Assembly (NCBI RefSeq): GCF_002355155.1
Contig: NZ_AP017369.1
Location: 2,604,001-2,668,000 of the forward strand
Direction of reading: 5' to 3'
DNA from: Corynebacterium suranareeae
Lineage (GTDB): Bacteria; Actinomycetota; Actinomycetes; Mycobacteriales; Mycobacteriaceae
DNA: 64,000 nucleotides
Shown: positions 44,314 to 55,500 of the stretch, in pieces
Numbering within the stretch: position 1 is the stretch's first letter
How the letters are laid out: each line of letters begins with the position of its first letter
Made by a program: the position numbers and the translations under genes
The notes under the pieces: model-generated
Told to the model about the DNA's origin: nothing
Database searches by the model: none
What the model saw: the letters and a program-made list of their open reading frames with translations, nothing else

Positions 44314-45423
44314 TTACGCGCGGCTGGCGTAGTTGGACAGGTAATCTGCATGCACTACGGGCCGCTGCAGTCCATCTGGAAGGTCTTGCGTTTGCATACC
44401 AACCATTGACTGCAAGGTATCAGAATCATAGGACACTTCGCCTCGCCCAATGATTTGCCCTGCGGGTCCCAAGATCTCCACGATCTCGCCTTGCTGAAAA
44501 TCACCGATGATTTCCGTAATGCCCACTGCCAACAAAGACTTTCCGCCAGAGGTCACTGCTTCTACTGCGCCGTCATCCAGGCGAATCTTTCCTGCAGTAT
44601 CTGCTGCATAAAGCGCCCAGAACTTCCACGCCGAAAGGCGGTTTTCTTTCGGATGGAACACCGTGCCCACATGAGCATGCTCCAAGGCGGGTCCGATATT
44701 GGCGGCTGACGTCAGCAAAACGGGCACGCCACTTCTCGATGCTAAACGTGCAGCTGACACCTTTGATGCCATGCCACCAGTGCCTACTTTTCCGCCGTCA
44801 CCAGCAATGACTCCTTTCAAGTCATTGCCATCGCGAACTTCGGAGATGAATTTAGCGGTCGGGTCGCTTGGATTTTTATCAAAGAGTCCATCCACGTCAC
44901 TGAGCAGCACCAAAGCATCAGCTGATACCAAGTGAGCCACAATGGCGGCAAGGCGATCGTTATCGCCAAAGTTCACACCCGTGGTTGCCACCGTGTCGTT
45001 TTCATTAACGATCGGCACTGCTCCAAGCATGCGCAACTTGTCGATGGTGCGCTGTGCATTTCTCGCACGATCTCGTTTGCCAGCATCTGCAGCGGTGAGC
45101 AAGACCTGGCCGATTGGTCGGCCATACCTGGCAAATGATCGTCCCCACTGGTGCATGAGGTGGACTTGCCCAACAGCAGCCGCTGCCTGTTTTACAGCCA
45201 AATCAGTGGGCCTGGTGGACAATCCAAGTGGAGCCATGCCGGCGGCAACGGCACCCGAGGACACAACGATGAGGTCGGATCCAGCTTCCATGCGGGCCTG
45301 CAACGCATTGACAATCGTGTTGATTCGGTTGGGGTCAACGGTGTGGCCGTCTTCATCGTTTGTCAACGATGATGAACCAATTTTCACCACCACTCGCTTT
45401 GCATTGGTGATGCGCTCACGCAT
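44314..45423 (-). CDS. proB: Glutamate 5-kinase
   Basis: A 369-residue enzyme that phosphorylates glutamate as the first, feedback-regulated step of proline synthesis. The kinase domain starts [13 protein letters not shown] and has VSSGAVAAG and [17 protein letters not shown]; residues 280 to the end form a PUA domain. The start I give ([10 protein letters not shown]) matches the length reported for this protein in the species. An open 62-codon extension leads to another ATG at 45609; neither start has a strong site, so the true N-terminus is not settled here. Confidence 0.92.
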   Translation of the reverse strand: MRERITNAKRVVVKIGSSSLTNDEDGHTVDPNRINTIVNALQARMEAGSDLIVVSSGAVAAGMAPLGLSTRPTDLAVKQAAAAVGQVHLMHQWGRSFARYGRPIGQVLLTAADAGKRDRARNAQRTIDKLRMLGAVPIVNENDTVATTGVNFGDNDRLAAIVAHLVSADALVLLSDVDGLFDKNPSDPTAKFISEVRDGNDLKGVIAGDGGKVGTGGMASKVSAARLASRSGVPVLLTSAANIGPALEHAHVGTVFHPKENRLSAWKFWALYAADTAGKIRLDDGAVEAVTSGGKSLLAVGITEIIGDFQQGEIVEILGPAGQIIGRGEVSYDSDTLQSMVGMQTQDLPDGLQRPVVHADYLSNYASRA

Positions 45424-45652
45424 TCCGGATTCATGTCCGTATGCGGCGCTGTCTTTGGTGTCCGGATCCACTGCCGGGAAGCTTGCACCGATGCTTGCTT
45501 CCTGGCTGTAGGGGGTGACAGGAAGCCCTGTCACCGGCGCCATTTGAGTTGGCGTTGGGAGATTATCCCGGAGTCGAACGCTTTCTGGTGTGTTCTGCGT
45601 GTCATTCATAGCGATACCATCGTATACACGCAGCCACTAACAATGTCGCGTT

Positions 45653-47161
45653 TTATCCTTCCCAACGTTCGCGAGAGGCCTCTTGGCCATCGCCGTAATC
45701 CAACTCATCGATAAGGCCACGACGTACCTGAGATGCACGTTTACGCTCTGCTGCAGAGATTCGAGAGGTTTGTTCAAGGCGCACATCTGTACCGCGACCA
45801 GTCAAGATTGGATCGTCTCCAGCTGTGGTCATTGGTTCCCATTCAAAACTAATGCCACCGATAGTGACATTGGCACCAACGTGTGCACCGGCTTTGCGCA
45901 GGCCGTCTTCGATGCCCAATTTAGCCAAACGGTCTGCCAGGTAGCCCACTGCTTCGTCGTTTTCAAAGTCGGTCTGCAAAATCCACCGCTCTGGCTTTTC
46001 ACCAGTAATGATGAATCCGCCAGGAACCTCTGGATCAGGATTGATCTGGAACTGCCCCTTAGTGCGGTGATCCACAGCCTTTGGCTTGATGATCACAGAT
46101 TCAGCCAGCTTTTCCTTCGGGCGCTTCTTTCGAGCGTCTTGCACGATTTCCAGCAGCTTGTACTTCAAAGGATCCAAACCCTTGCGTGCTACAGCGGAAA
46201 TGATAAAGACAGGCCACCCGAATTGCTTTTCAATGTCTTCTTTCAAAAACTCAGCAAGCTCTTCAGCTTCAGGAACGTCAGCTTTGTTGAGCACGACGAT
46301 GCGTGGGCGCTGCCCTAGATCACCAAGTCCGGTGTCCTCATCTAAAGCGGACTGGTAGGCAGCAAGTTCTGCTTCCAATGCCTCAATATCAGAGATGGGG
46401 TCGCGACCTGGATCCATGGTTGCTGTATCGACAACATGGACCAGCACTGAGGTGCGCTCAATGTGGCGTAAGAAGTCTAGGCCCAAACCTTTGCCCTCTG
46501 ACGCACCTGGGATCAAACCAGGAACATCAGCCATCGTGAAGGTTTCATGGCCAACATTAACCACACCCAGGTTGGGCTGAAGAGTGGTAAATGGATAATC
46601 ACCAATCTTTGGCTTTGCCGCAGACATCACGGAGATCAACGATGATTTACCGGCAGATGGGAATCCCACTAGCCCAACATCTGCCATGGACTTCAGCTCA
46701 AGGACCAAGTCATGGGCTTCACCGGGCTCACCAATGAGAGCAAAGCCAGGAGCTTTACGTGCTTTGGACGCAAGTGCTGCGTTGCCCAAGCCACCATTAC
46801 CACCGGCAGCGGCAATGAACTTCATGCCCACAGTTGTTAGATCCGCCAAGGTTTCTCCCTTGGAATCAACAACCACGGTTCCCGGAGGAACTTCTAACAC
46901 AAGATCCTTGCCACGGGCACCGTTGCGGTGATCGCCAGCGCCGTTAGCTCCGCGCTCGGCTTTTACGTGGGGGTGGAAGTGGAAATCCAGCAAGGTGTGC
47001 ACCTGGGAAGAAACTTCCAAGATGATGTCTCCACCATGTCCACCGTTGCCGCCGTCGGGACCACCAAGTGGCTTGAATTTTTCTCGGTGCACCGAGACAC
47101 AACCATTGCCGCCGTCACCTGCGGCGAGGTGTAGCACAACGCGGTCAATAAATCGGTTCAT
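45653..47161 (-). CDS. obgE: Obg-family GTPase
   Basis: A 502-residue essential GTPase needed for large-subunit assembly and stress response. The Gly-rich Obg fold covers residues 1-158, the G domain has [19 protein letters not shown] and LNKADVP, and residues about 370-450 form the OCT domain, with a further actinobacterial tail. The start is ATG 47161. The rpmA and rplU genes, usual operon partners of obg, lie 4 kb away, separated by the permease and reductase genes. Confidence 0.95.
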   Translation of the reverse strand: MNRFIDRVVLHLAAGDGGNGCVSVHREKFKPLGGPDGGNGGHGGDIILEVSSQVHTLLDFHFHPHVKAERGANGAGDHRNGARGKDLVLEVPPGTVVVDSKGETLADLTTVGMKFIAAAGGNGGLGNAALASKARKAPGFALIGEPGEAHDLVLELKSMADVGLVGFPSAGKSSLISVMSAAKPKIGDYPFTTLQPNLGVVNVGHETFTMADVPGLIPGASEGKGLGLDFLRHIERTSVLVHVVDTATMDPGRDPISDIEALEAELAAYQSALDEDTGLGDLGQRPRIVVLNKADVPEAEELAEFLKEDIEKQFGWPVFIISAVARKGLDPLKYKLLEIVQDARKKRPKEKLAESVIIKPKAVDHRTKGQFQINPDPEVPGGFIITGEKPERWILQTDFENDEAVGYLADRLAKLGIEDGLRKAGAHVGANVTIGGISFEWEPMTTAGDDPILTGRGTDVRLEQTSRISAAERKRASQVRRGLIDELDYGDGQEASRERWEG

Positions 47162-47336
47162 AAATCGGTGTCACTCCTGATCAAAATAAAACGGGCGCCG
47201 ACTTGAGAAAAATTCTAATGGAATGTGGGCGCCAAGGTTCTTCGATCCTACCAGTGACAACACCATTGTGAATAACTGAAAACCAACGATCCTATCTGAT
47301 TATTTTGTGCAGTGTCGGAAAAAGAGGACAATACTG

Positions 47337-49316
47337 TTGGATAAATTTCATATCGAGGACGAAGGGACACCCCCGAACGCCGTGACAACAGCGACCACGA
47401 ACCGGACCAAACACCCGGTCGATCAATTGCCACCCGCCCCCAAACTAGCAGCTCTAGGTCTACAACACGTGCTTGCATTCTATGCAGGCGCGGTCATTGT
47501 TCCACTGCTTATCGCGCAGTCGTTGAACCTGGATACTGCAACAACAATTCACCTGATTAATGCCGATTTGCTCACGTGTGGCATCGCCACCTTGATTCAG
47601 TCAGTGGGTATTGGTCGCCACATCGGTGTACGACTGCCGATTGTTCAAGGTGTCACCACCACTGCTGTTGCTCCCATCATCGCCATTGGTTTAGGCGTTA
47701 CCGATGGTGAAGGTGGCGTGGCGTCACTGCCCGCCATCTATGGTGCCGTGATTGTGTCCGGTATTTTCACCTTCTTCGCTGCACCGGTGTTTGCTCGTTT
47801 CCTCAAATTCTTCCCACCGGTTGTTACTGGCACAGTGCTGCTGGTCATGGGTGCTTCTCTGTTGTCGGTTTCTGCCAATGACTTTGTGAACTACGCAGAA
47901 GGAATCCCTGCTGCCAGGGATCTGGCTTATGGTTTTGGCACCTTGGCTGTCATCATTTTGGCCCAGCGTTTCTTCAGAGGCTTCATGGGCACTTTGGCTG
48001 TGCTCATCGGTTTGGTAGGTGGCACCGCGATTGCCTTGCTGTTGGGTGATGCAAACTTGGATGAAGTGGGTAATGCTCAAGCTTTTGATATCACCACCCC
48101 GTTTTATTTTGGTGTTCCTGAGTTCAACGCCGTTGCCATTTTCTCCATGATTATCGTCATGATCATCACCATGGTTGAGACCACCGGTGACGTATTTGCA
48201 ACGGGGGAAATCGTCGGCAAGCGGACTCGCCGCAATGATGTCACCCGCGCACTGCGCGCTGACGGCCTGTCCACCCTGATTGGTGGCGTCATGAACTCCT
48301 TCCCTTACACCTGCTTCGCGCAAAACGTAGGACTGGTGCGCATCACCGGTGTGAAATCGCGTTGGGTAGCAGCAGCTGCAGCTGGCTTCATGATCATCCT
48401 CGGTGTGCTTCCAAAAGCCGGTGCCATCGTTGCATCCATTCCTTCACCTGTTCTTGGTGGCGCTTCCCTTGCACTGTTTGCCAATGTTGCGTGGGTAGGC
48501 ATTCAAACCATTGCTAAATCTGATCTGACCGACGGCCGTAACTCCGTGATCGTCACCTCTGCGCTTGGACTTGCCATGCTGGTGTCCTTCCGCCCAGAAG
48601 TAGCCCAAGCATTCCCAGAGTGGGCACGAATTTTCGTCTCCTCTGGCATGTCCGTGGGTGCTATCACCGCGATCTTGCTCAACTTGCTGTTCTTCCACGT
48701 TGGACGCCAAACTGGTGGCCAAGTTGCCACCTCGAAATCCGGCAAACGCATCACCTTGGACGTAGTTAATGATATGGGCCGCGCTGAATTCGTTGACACT
48801 TTCGCGCCGCTGTTTAACAGCAAAACCTGGCCTTTGGAAACAGCATGGGAATCACGCCCCTTTGCCAACGTCACCGAACTACGCGAAGCAATTCAGGTCG
48901 CAGTACTTACCGCGCCACTTGAAGACCGTGAAGCACTCATCCACGACTACCCTGACATGGCCCAACTTCTTCTAGCCACCGAAGAAGAAGCCGCCACCAT
49001 CTCACAAGACCGCGGTTCCCTTGGCTTGGTTGACCTTGATGATGTCGATCAAGAAAAACTCATCACCGTCACCGAGCAATACCGCGAGCGCTTCCACATG
49101 CCATACGTTGCCTACTTTGACACCATGGACACCGTAGACACCGTTGTCGCCGCGGGCCTTCGCCGCCTCGATAACTCAGACGAACAAGAACACCGCCAAG
49201 CACTTTCAGAGATCATCGAAATCGCCAATGATCGTTTTGATATTTTGCTTGCCGACGCCAACCCCGCCCGCTCAGCGTTCGACCGCAAATTCACCGAGAC
49301 CGATTTCCTCGGCTAA
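47337..49316 (+). CDS. NCS2 purine permease fused to an OHCU-decarboxylase-like domain
   Basis: About 659 residues. Residues 40-445 are an NCS2 xanthine/urate/uracil permease with about 12-14 membrane segments, including the QSVGIGRHIGVRLPIVQGVTTTAV region and the NSFPYTCFAQNVGLVRITGVKSRWV signature. Residues about 480-645 resemble the uricase-pathway OHCU decarboxylase (UraD): SKTWPLETAWESRPF, ALIHDYPDMA, YRERFHMPYVAYF and RRLDNSDEQEHRQALSEIIEIANDR. Family catalytic His (HPDLA) reads Tyr here. TTG 47337 has AGAGGA eight bases upstream; GTG 47307 and 47382 are alternatives. Urate or xanthine is the likely cargo. Confidence 0.85.
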   Translation: MDKFHIEDEGTPPNAVTTATTNRTKHPVDQLPPAPKLAALGLQHVLAFYAGAVIVPLLIAQSLNLDTATTIHLINADLLTCGIATLIQSVGIGRHIGVRLPIVQGVTTTAVAPIIAIGLGVTDGEGGVASLPAIYGAVIVSGIFTFFAAPVFARFLKFFPPVVTGTVLLVMGASLLSVSANDFVNYAEGIPAARDLAYGFGTLAVIILAQRFFRGFMGTLAVLIGLVGGTAIALLLGDANLDEVGNAQAFDITTPFYFGVPEFNAVAIFSMIIVMIITMVETTGDVFATGEIVGKRTRRNDVTRALRADGLSTLIGGVMNSFPYTCFAQNVGLVRITGVKSRWVAAAAAGFMIILGVLPKAGAIVASIPSPVLGGASLALFANVAWVGIQTIAKSDLTDGRNSVIVTSALGLAMLVSFRPEVAQAFPEWARIFVSSGMSVGAITAILLNLLFFHVGRQTGGQVATSKSGKRITLDVVNDMGRAEFVDTFAPLFNSKTWPLETAWESRPFANVTELREAIQVAVLTAPLEDREALIHDYPDMAQLLLATEEEAATISQDRGSLGLVDLDDVDQEKLITVTEQYRERFHMPYVAYFDTMDTVDTVVAAGLRRLDNSDEQEHRQALSEIIEIANDRFDILLADANPARSAFDRKFTETDFLG

Positions 49317-49335
49317 ATCTTTTTAACAACGGCTT

Positions 49336-49373
49336 AGGGGCCGTCAACTTTCTATTAAAAGTTGACGGCCCCT
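49336..49373. terminator. Symmetrical terminator between permease and reductase genes
   Basis: A perfect 16-bp stem AGGGGCCGTCAACTTT with AAAGTTGACGGCCCCT and a six-base loop, followed by TACTCTTTTC on the plus strand. It can serve both convergent genes. Confidence 0.9.
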
Positions 49374-49382
49374 TACTCTTTT

Positions 49383-50363
<981 letters not shown>

Positions 50364-50378
50364 CTACACTTAGATACC

Positions 50379-51002
50379 ATGAGCTACGACTTTGTCCTGT
50401 TTGAAACCGATGGCGATCCCGGCAGCGCCCGCATTTCCAAAACTCCCCTGACCGAACGCATTGATTTCGCCACACCATCCACCACCCCTGTGTTGGAGTC
50501 ACTAGCAGCTGGCTTAGCTGAAACAGCTCCCGAAAACGTCAAATTAGAAGACGATGCGATCCACCTCTCTGGCGATCGCTGCCTCTACGTGGTTACCAAC
50601 TACAACTCAGCAGAAGAAGCAGCGCAATGGCTTACCTCGATCGCCTTCGATTACGGACTGGGTCTTGCCGATATGAATGCAGATACCATCTTGCTATTCG
50701 GCGATGAAGACTCCGATGCCGTCGTGCAAATCGACGATTGGTTCTCCCCTGCGTTCTCCGCCTACGGGCTCCCCCATTTATTGGTAGAGGTCATGCGGCT
50801 GAAAGATTCCAAGACTCCGTATCTCCGAGTGACCCTTGCTGCTGATGATTCCAAATTCATCCAAACCTTGTACGAAATTGACAACAAGCAGTGGTTGGTT
50901 GAATCGTCTTCCTCCTCAGGCACCGAGGAAACCCACGTGAAGACCATTAATGATGTGTTGGAGCTTATTGAATCGTGGTTTAACAAGGAGACTGCTGTCT
51001 AA
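50379..51002 (+). CDS. Unknown acidic protein (207 residues)
   Basis: A soluble alpha/beta protein (MSYDFVLFETDGDPGS...), acidic, with no signal or membrane segment. I do not recognise a family. The ATG at 50379 lies eight bases after TACACT, a possible -10 box, and no ribosome binding site is visible, which suggests a leaderless transcript. An extension to 50277 overlaps the dkgA start and is unlikely. Confidence 0.65.
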   Translation: MSYDFVLFETDGDPGSARISKTPLTERIDFATPSTTPVLESLAAGLAETAPENVKLEDDAIHLSGDRCLYVVTNYNSAEEAAQWLTSIAFDYGLGLADMNADTILLFGDEDSDAVVQIDDWFSPAFSAYGLPHLLVEVMRLKDSKTPYLRVTLAADDSKFIQTLYEIDNKQWLVESSSSSGTEETHVKTINDVLELIESWFNKETAV

Positions 51003-51355
51003 AAGTGGCCCTTCATCGTGCGATGACGATGGATCACAGCGACATTGAGGCCTAGGGGAAAATATTTGCGAATATCTACCACAAACCAATGAATTTTAAA
51101 GGTTTGTGGTGAGTATTTGCATAATACGCCCGGAGTCATGCAAATTTTTGACCGATTCCGATGGCGAAGTGCACGTTTGTGGTGAGTTCTTGACCAGTAG
51201 ACTTTCAGCTTTCACACCTGTCCCACCTGCCTCAAAATGAACAGCCTCTAGAAGCCCTTTTAACGGGTCAAACAAGTCGCTCCCATACTAAGAGTCATTT
51301 GAGCTAGCTCGACCCCTCAAATCGCCTCTCCTGGCTTTTTTAAAAATCCACACAA
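51003..51355. other. Intergenic region with a threefold related motif
   Basis: No gene is visible. An imperfect inverted repeat pairs 51068-51087 (GCGAATATCTACCACAAACC) with 51101-51120, and TTTGTGGTGAGT appears at 51103-51114 and again at 51176-51187. These may be operator half-sites or a leftover repeat. Confidence 0.4.
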
Positions 51356-51401
51356 AAAACTGCCCCTCACCTTTCCACAAGGAAAAGCAAGGGGCAGTTT
51401 T
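51356..51401 (-). terminator. rplU-rpmA terminator
   Basis: AAAACTGCCCCT pairs with AGGGGCAGTTTT around a loop that itself contains CCTTTCC/GGAAAAG, and a U-run follows on the minus strand. Confidence 0.85.
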
Positions 51402-51423
51402 AAACTCGTTGAGTGAGTGTGAC

Positions 51424-51690
51424 TTAAGCGTCAACAGCCTCGGTCTCGACGATGTTCACCAGGCGACGGTTGCGCTTGGTGGAGAACTGGACAGCGCCAG
51501 TCTTCAGTGCGAACAAAGTGTCGTCGCCACCGCGACCGACGTTCTCACCTGGGTGGAACTTGGTTCCGCGCTGACGGATCAGGATCTCGCCTGCGGAAAC
51601 CTGCTGGCCACCGAATCGCTTAACGCCAAGGCGCTTGGACTCGGAATCACGACCGTTGCTGGAGCTTGATGCACCCTTCTTGTGTGCCAT
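51424..51690 (-). CDS. rpmA: 50S ribosomal protein L27
   Basis: An 88-residue protein with the unmistakable N-terminus [32 protein letters not shown]27 reaches into the peptidyl-transferase centre. It lies 49 bases after rplU in the usual rplU-rpmA order. Confidence 0.98.
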   Translation of the reverse strand: MAHKKGASSSSNGRDSESKRLGVKRFGGQQVSAGEILIRQRGTKFHPGENVGRGGDDTLFALKTGAVQFSTKRNRRLVNIVETEAVDA

Positions 51691-51739
51691 GTGGTAATTC
51701 CCTCCTTCAAAAGGAAAAACTCATAGAAAGCCCGGAGGC

Positions 51740-52045
51740 TTACTTGATTCCGGTGACCTTCAAAACGGTCAGGGGCTGACGGTGTCCCTGGCGCTTCTTG
51801 TATCCGGTCTTGTTCTTGTACTTCAGGATCTTGATCTTCGGGCCCTTGGTGTGCTCGACGATCTCGGTGTTGACGCTCACGGAAGCGAGCTTGTCAGCGG
51901 CGGTGGTTACATCGGCGCCATCGACGAGCAGAACCGGGGTGAGAGCCACGGATGCACCCGGCTCACCCTCGATCTTCTCGACCTTAACGAGGTCACCTTC
52001 GGCAACCTTGTACTGCTTTCCGCCGGTCTTGACGATCGCGTACAT
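51740..52045 (-). CDS. rplU: 50S ribosomal protein L21
   Basis: A 101-residue protein starting [18 protein letters not shown], the L21 signature, and ending in the basic [18 protein letters not shown]. It binds 23S rRNA. The 223 bases up to rne hold the promoter and leader; I see no clear autoregulatory structure by eye. Codon bias is strong. Confidence 0.98.
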
Positions 52046-52268
52046 AGAGGGCTACCCCTTATCTGATTCTCGGCTCAGGTACTCGGATGATGAGTCCCTG
52101 ATTGGACTTACGTTTACAATTGCGTTTTAGACATGCGGAGCCAAAATGACCTCACGTCATGCACACATTCGCCTGAAATGGGCAATTGGGCATTACTGAC
52201 ATTGCCTAAAACAGCGACTGTCCAAGATTACCCCTAAAGGCGGCTCTAACACAAACCGCCCTTATACC

Positions 52269-55200
52269 CTAGCTACGTGGTGTGCGTCGGGTGGCCCGTC
52301 GGCGACGGCCTGGGTTGGTTTGCTCACTTGCAGCTACCTTGCCTTGTGGCTGCTTCTTCGGCGTTTGGTTTTTAGCTGTAGCTTTCTTCTCTTCTACAGC
52401 CTTTGAGGTCACACGCACGGCACGACGACGCTTCCGACGGCTTTCAGGCTGATCAAACTCCACCTGCGGGGTGTCCACATGTTCCACCACATCCTGCACC
52501 ACCGGTTCAGGGGTGTCCACTAGTTGGCGTCGTACAGCACGTCGACGGCGCCTTGTTGAAGGCAAGCTGGACGGTGCACCGGAGCTCACCTCGCTTGGTC
52601 GGTTACGACGAGGTGCTTTCCTAGCAGCAGCCTTAGGCTCTTCAACTTCTTCCACTGCTGGTGCGAAGTCTTCCGGCTTTGGTGCGTGATCGGAGCGGGA
52701 GTTGCCACGGGTCTTGCGACGCCTGCGAGGGCTTGCCTCAAATTCTGCAAGGGCCTTTTCGTAGCTACCGGAAGAAGCAGGCTCCAAATCCGAAACATAG
52801 GATGATCCGGATGGTTCATCTGGATCTTCTTCCTGGGCAGTGTCTACTGCAGCAGCGGCAATCGCTGCGATATCGGTAGCGCTGTCAGCTTCTTGAGCAT
52901 TTTTTGCTTTTCGACGAGCTCTCCTGCGTGGCCCTTCTTCGGGAGCAACGGTGGATTTAGCAAGGATGCGCTCAGGTTCATCCAGGTTGTCATTAACAAC
53001 ATCATCGAGGTCGGCATCGTCTAATACGATTACTGATGCTGCTAGCTCTTCAAATTCTTGATCCAGATCGTGGTCGTCGCTTTCCACGAGGTCGCGCATG
53101 GCAACAACCATGGGGTGCTCTGCAGCTTTTTTAGGGCTGTTTTGAGTCCGCTGGTTGTGGCGGCGGCTGCGCTCTTCAGCCTTTGCTTCAACACGTTCAT
53201 CTACGTGGTCTACCGGATCGTCGTGAACAACAATGCCTCGGCCTTCACAGTGCTCACATGGCGTGGAGAAAGTTTCCAGCAGTCCAGTGCCAATGCGTTT
53301 GCGGGTCATTTGCACAAGACCAAGTGAGGTTACTTCAGAAACCTGGTGGCGGGTGCGGTCATTTTCTAAAGCTTCGTTGAGGCGACGCAGAACCAGTTCT
53401 TGGTTTTCTGGCAGCACCATGTCGATGAAGTCGACCACGATCATTCCGCCAAGATCACGAAGTCGCATTTGGCGCACGATTTCTTCGGCCGCTTCTATGT
53501 TATTAAGCGTGACGGTTTCTTCCAGGTTGCCACCACCTTTACCGGTGTAGCGGCCCGTGTTGACGTCGATCACCGTCATGGCTTCAGTGCGGTCAATGAT
53601 CAGTGATCCACCAGACGGCAGATTCACTTTTCGTGACAGCGCTTCTTGCAACTGAGTATTAAGGTCAAATGCTTCAAACGCATCCTTGCCGTCAAATTCA
53701 GCGCGATCGAAGTGTTCAACACGGGATACCAAATCAGGAGCTACTGATTGGATGTAGGCGCGCACGGTGTTCCAAGCGCGGTCGCCATCGACGATCAATG
53801 AGGTGAAATCTTCATTGAAGAGGTCGCGAATCACCTTTACCAGCATGTCTGGTTCTTCATACATGGTGATCGGCTTGGAACCGCGAGATTTCTTTTCTTT
53901 CGCGGTGCGTTCCTTGATTTGCTCCCAGAGGGTGTGCAGGCGGTTGACGTCGGCTGCAATATTTTCTTCTGATACACCTTCAGCAGCGGTTCGGATGATG
54001 GTGCCACCTTGGGCCGGTACAACGCGACCAAGGATTTCCTTGAGGCGTTTACGCTCAGGTCCAGGCAGTTTGCGGGAGATTCCAGCGCTGCGTCCACCGG
54101 GCACATACACCAGGTAGCGGCCAGCCAGCGAAATCTGAGTGGTTAGGCGTGCACCCTTGTGCCCCAGAGGATCCTTGGATACCTGCACTAGAACTTGGTC
54201 GCCAGCTTTCAGTGCCTGCTCGATGCGGCGTCCGCGTCCGCCAAGTCCTGCGGCTTTCCAATCTACTTCGCCGGCGTACAGCACACCGTTGCGGCCTTTT
54301 CCAATGTCAATGAATGCAGCTTCCATGCTGGGAAGGACGTTTTGCACGCGTCCCAAATAAATATTTCCCACCATCGACATCTGCGCATCAGAAGTGACAA
54401 ATTGCTCGACCAGCTGATCATCTTCAAGCACACCCACCTGGGTCACCAGACCTGGGTGATCGTGGCGTTGACGTTCGCGCACAATCATGCGACGCTCCAT
54501 CGATTCGCGTCGCTCCAGGAATTCCTGGGTACTCACCACATGGCGCTTCTTTTTGTTTTCTTCGCGCATTTCCGAACGGCGACGACGTTGCGCCTCCAAA
54601 CGAGTTGATCCCTTAATACCAACGGGTTCGTTGACCTCTTCAACTTCGCTTGTCGACGCCTCCCCACTCACTTCGGTGACGGTCTCCGGTTCAGCTCCAC
54701 GTCCGCGGCCAGTTCCGCGACGGCCACGGCGCTTACGCGCCGAGCGTTCGCGGGCCTGTTCATCGTCGGTGTCGTGCACGTTTTCGGTTGGAACTACAGC
54801 AGGGGCCACGAAAATTGGGGTATACACGGCTGGTTCAGCTGGTGCCGGCGTGATCTCTGGAATGACATCTTTAAGGAGCTCTGCGTGTTCTTCTTCGCGG
54901 GCTGCAGTTTCGAAATCTGTTGATTGTGCTGCTTCGGCTAGTTCGCGTTCAACTTTTTCTTCGATTTGGTGGATTTCATTTTCCACATTCTTTTCCACGC
55001 GTCGACGAATCCGCTCTACAGGTTCGACGTCGGGGACGGCAGAAGGTTCAGCTTCGCGCACTGGTTGGGACAGGGCGTCGAGAAGCTTTTCTACTTCCTC
55101 TTTGCTCAGGTTGGACTGCGCTACCTTGACCAGGCCGATGCCGTCTAGGGCTACCACAACGTCTTTAGAGGCCATTCCCAATTGTTTAGCCAGCTGATGA

Positions 55201-55298
55201 ACTCGGGTTTTTTCCTTTAATGAATCCCGATCGAATTCCGCAGCTAACACAGCTGAGGGAGAGATTTCAGCTTCAACTGCCTTGTTATTTTTTGGCAC
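52269..55298 (-). CDS. rne: Ribonuclease E/G
   Basis: A 1009-residue endoribonuclease that starts mRNA decay and rRNA processing. Residues about 30-80 form an IF2_N-like domain (TRVHQLAKQLGMASKDVVVAL), then an Arg/Glu-rich low-complexity region to about 280. The S1 domain is GNIYLGRVQNVLPSMEAAFIDIGKG, the catalytic Asp lies in MIVVDFIDM, and the zinc-link is CEHCEGRG. The C-terminal 300 residues are disordered with Arg-rich clusters that bind RNA or partners. The start is GTG 55298 with AGGAG seven bases upstream. It carries both N- and C-extensions typical of actinobacteria. Confidence 0.95.
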   Translation of the reverse strand: MPKNNKAVEAEISPSAVLAAEFDRDSLKEKTRVHQLAKQLGMASKDVVVALDGIGLVKVAQSNLSKEEVEKLLDALSQPVREAEPSAVPDVEPVERIRRRVEKNVENEIHQIEEKVERELAEAAQSTDFETAAREEEHAELLKDVIPEITPAPAEPAVYTPIFVAPAVVPTENVHDTDDEQARERSARKRRGRRGTGRGRGAEPETVTEVSGEASTSEVEEVNEPVGIKGSTRLEAQRRRRSEMREENKKKRHVVSTQEFLERRESMERRMIVRERQRHDHPGLVTQVGVLEDDQLVEQFVTSDAQMSMVGNIYLGRVQNVLPSMEAAFIDIGKGRNGVLYAGEVDWKAAGLGGRGRRIEQALKAGDQVLVQVSKDPLGHKGARLTTQISLAGRYLVYVPGGRSAGISRKLPGPERKRLKEILGRVVPAQGGTIIRTAAEGVSEENIAADVNRLHTLWEQIKERTAKEKKSRGSKPITMYEEPDMLVKVIRDLFNEDFTSLIVDGDRAWNTVRAYIQSVAPDLVSRVEHFDRAEFDGKDAFEAFDLNTQLQEALSRKVNLPSGGSLIIDRTEAMTVIDVNTGRYTGKGGGNLEETVTLNNIEAAEEIVRQMRLRDLGGMIVVDFIDMVLPENQELVLRRLNEALENDRTRHQVSEVTSLGLVQMTRKRIGTGLLETFSTPCEHCEGRGIVVHDDPVDHVDERVEAKAEERSRRHNQRTQNSPKKAAEHPMVVAMRDLVESDDHDLDQEFEELAASVIVLDDADLDDVVNDNLDEPERILAKSTVAPEEGPRRRARRKAKNAQEADSATDIAAIAAAAVDTAQEEDPDEPSGSSYVSDLEPASSGSYEKALAEFEASPRRRRKTRGNSRSDHAPKPEDFAPAVEEVEEPKAAARKAPRRNRPSEVSSGAPSSLPSTRRRRRAVRRQLVDTPEPVVQDVVEHVDTPQVEFDQPESRRKRRRAVRVTSKAVEEKKATAKNQTPKKQPQGKVAASEQTNPGRRRRATRRTPRS

Positions 55299-55500
55299 GG
55301 CTCCACTCCTATTTTCTTATCTCCGCGATTGAGTACTCCACCCGGGCGCTGCTAGGGACAAAATCTCCTAACGCCGCCGCGCAGGTGCGTGCATCAATCT
55401 AAAATTGTGTTGTCAAAAATTTTCCGACCCGTAAATTATATTCGGCAGGCCTGCTGCCATTCTTCCACAAGTCATAGGCCAACCTTGCATTCATTGACTA

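Noticed and set aside
44942..45511. 189-codon frame antisense to proB
   Set aside because: It overlaps a certain gene and shows no start signal.
54487..55197. 236-codon antisense frame over the rne start
   Set aside because: It is a Ser/Arg-rich shadow of the low-complexity acidic region of RNase E.
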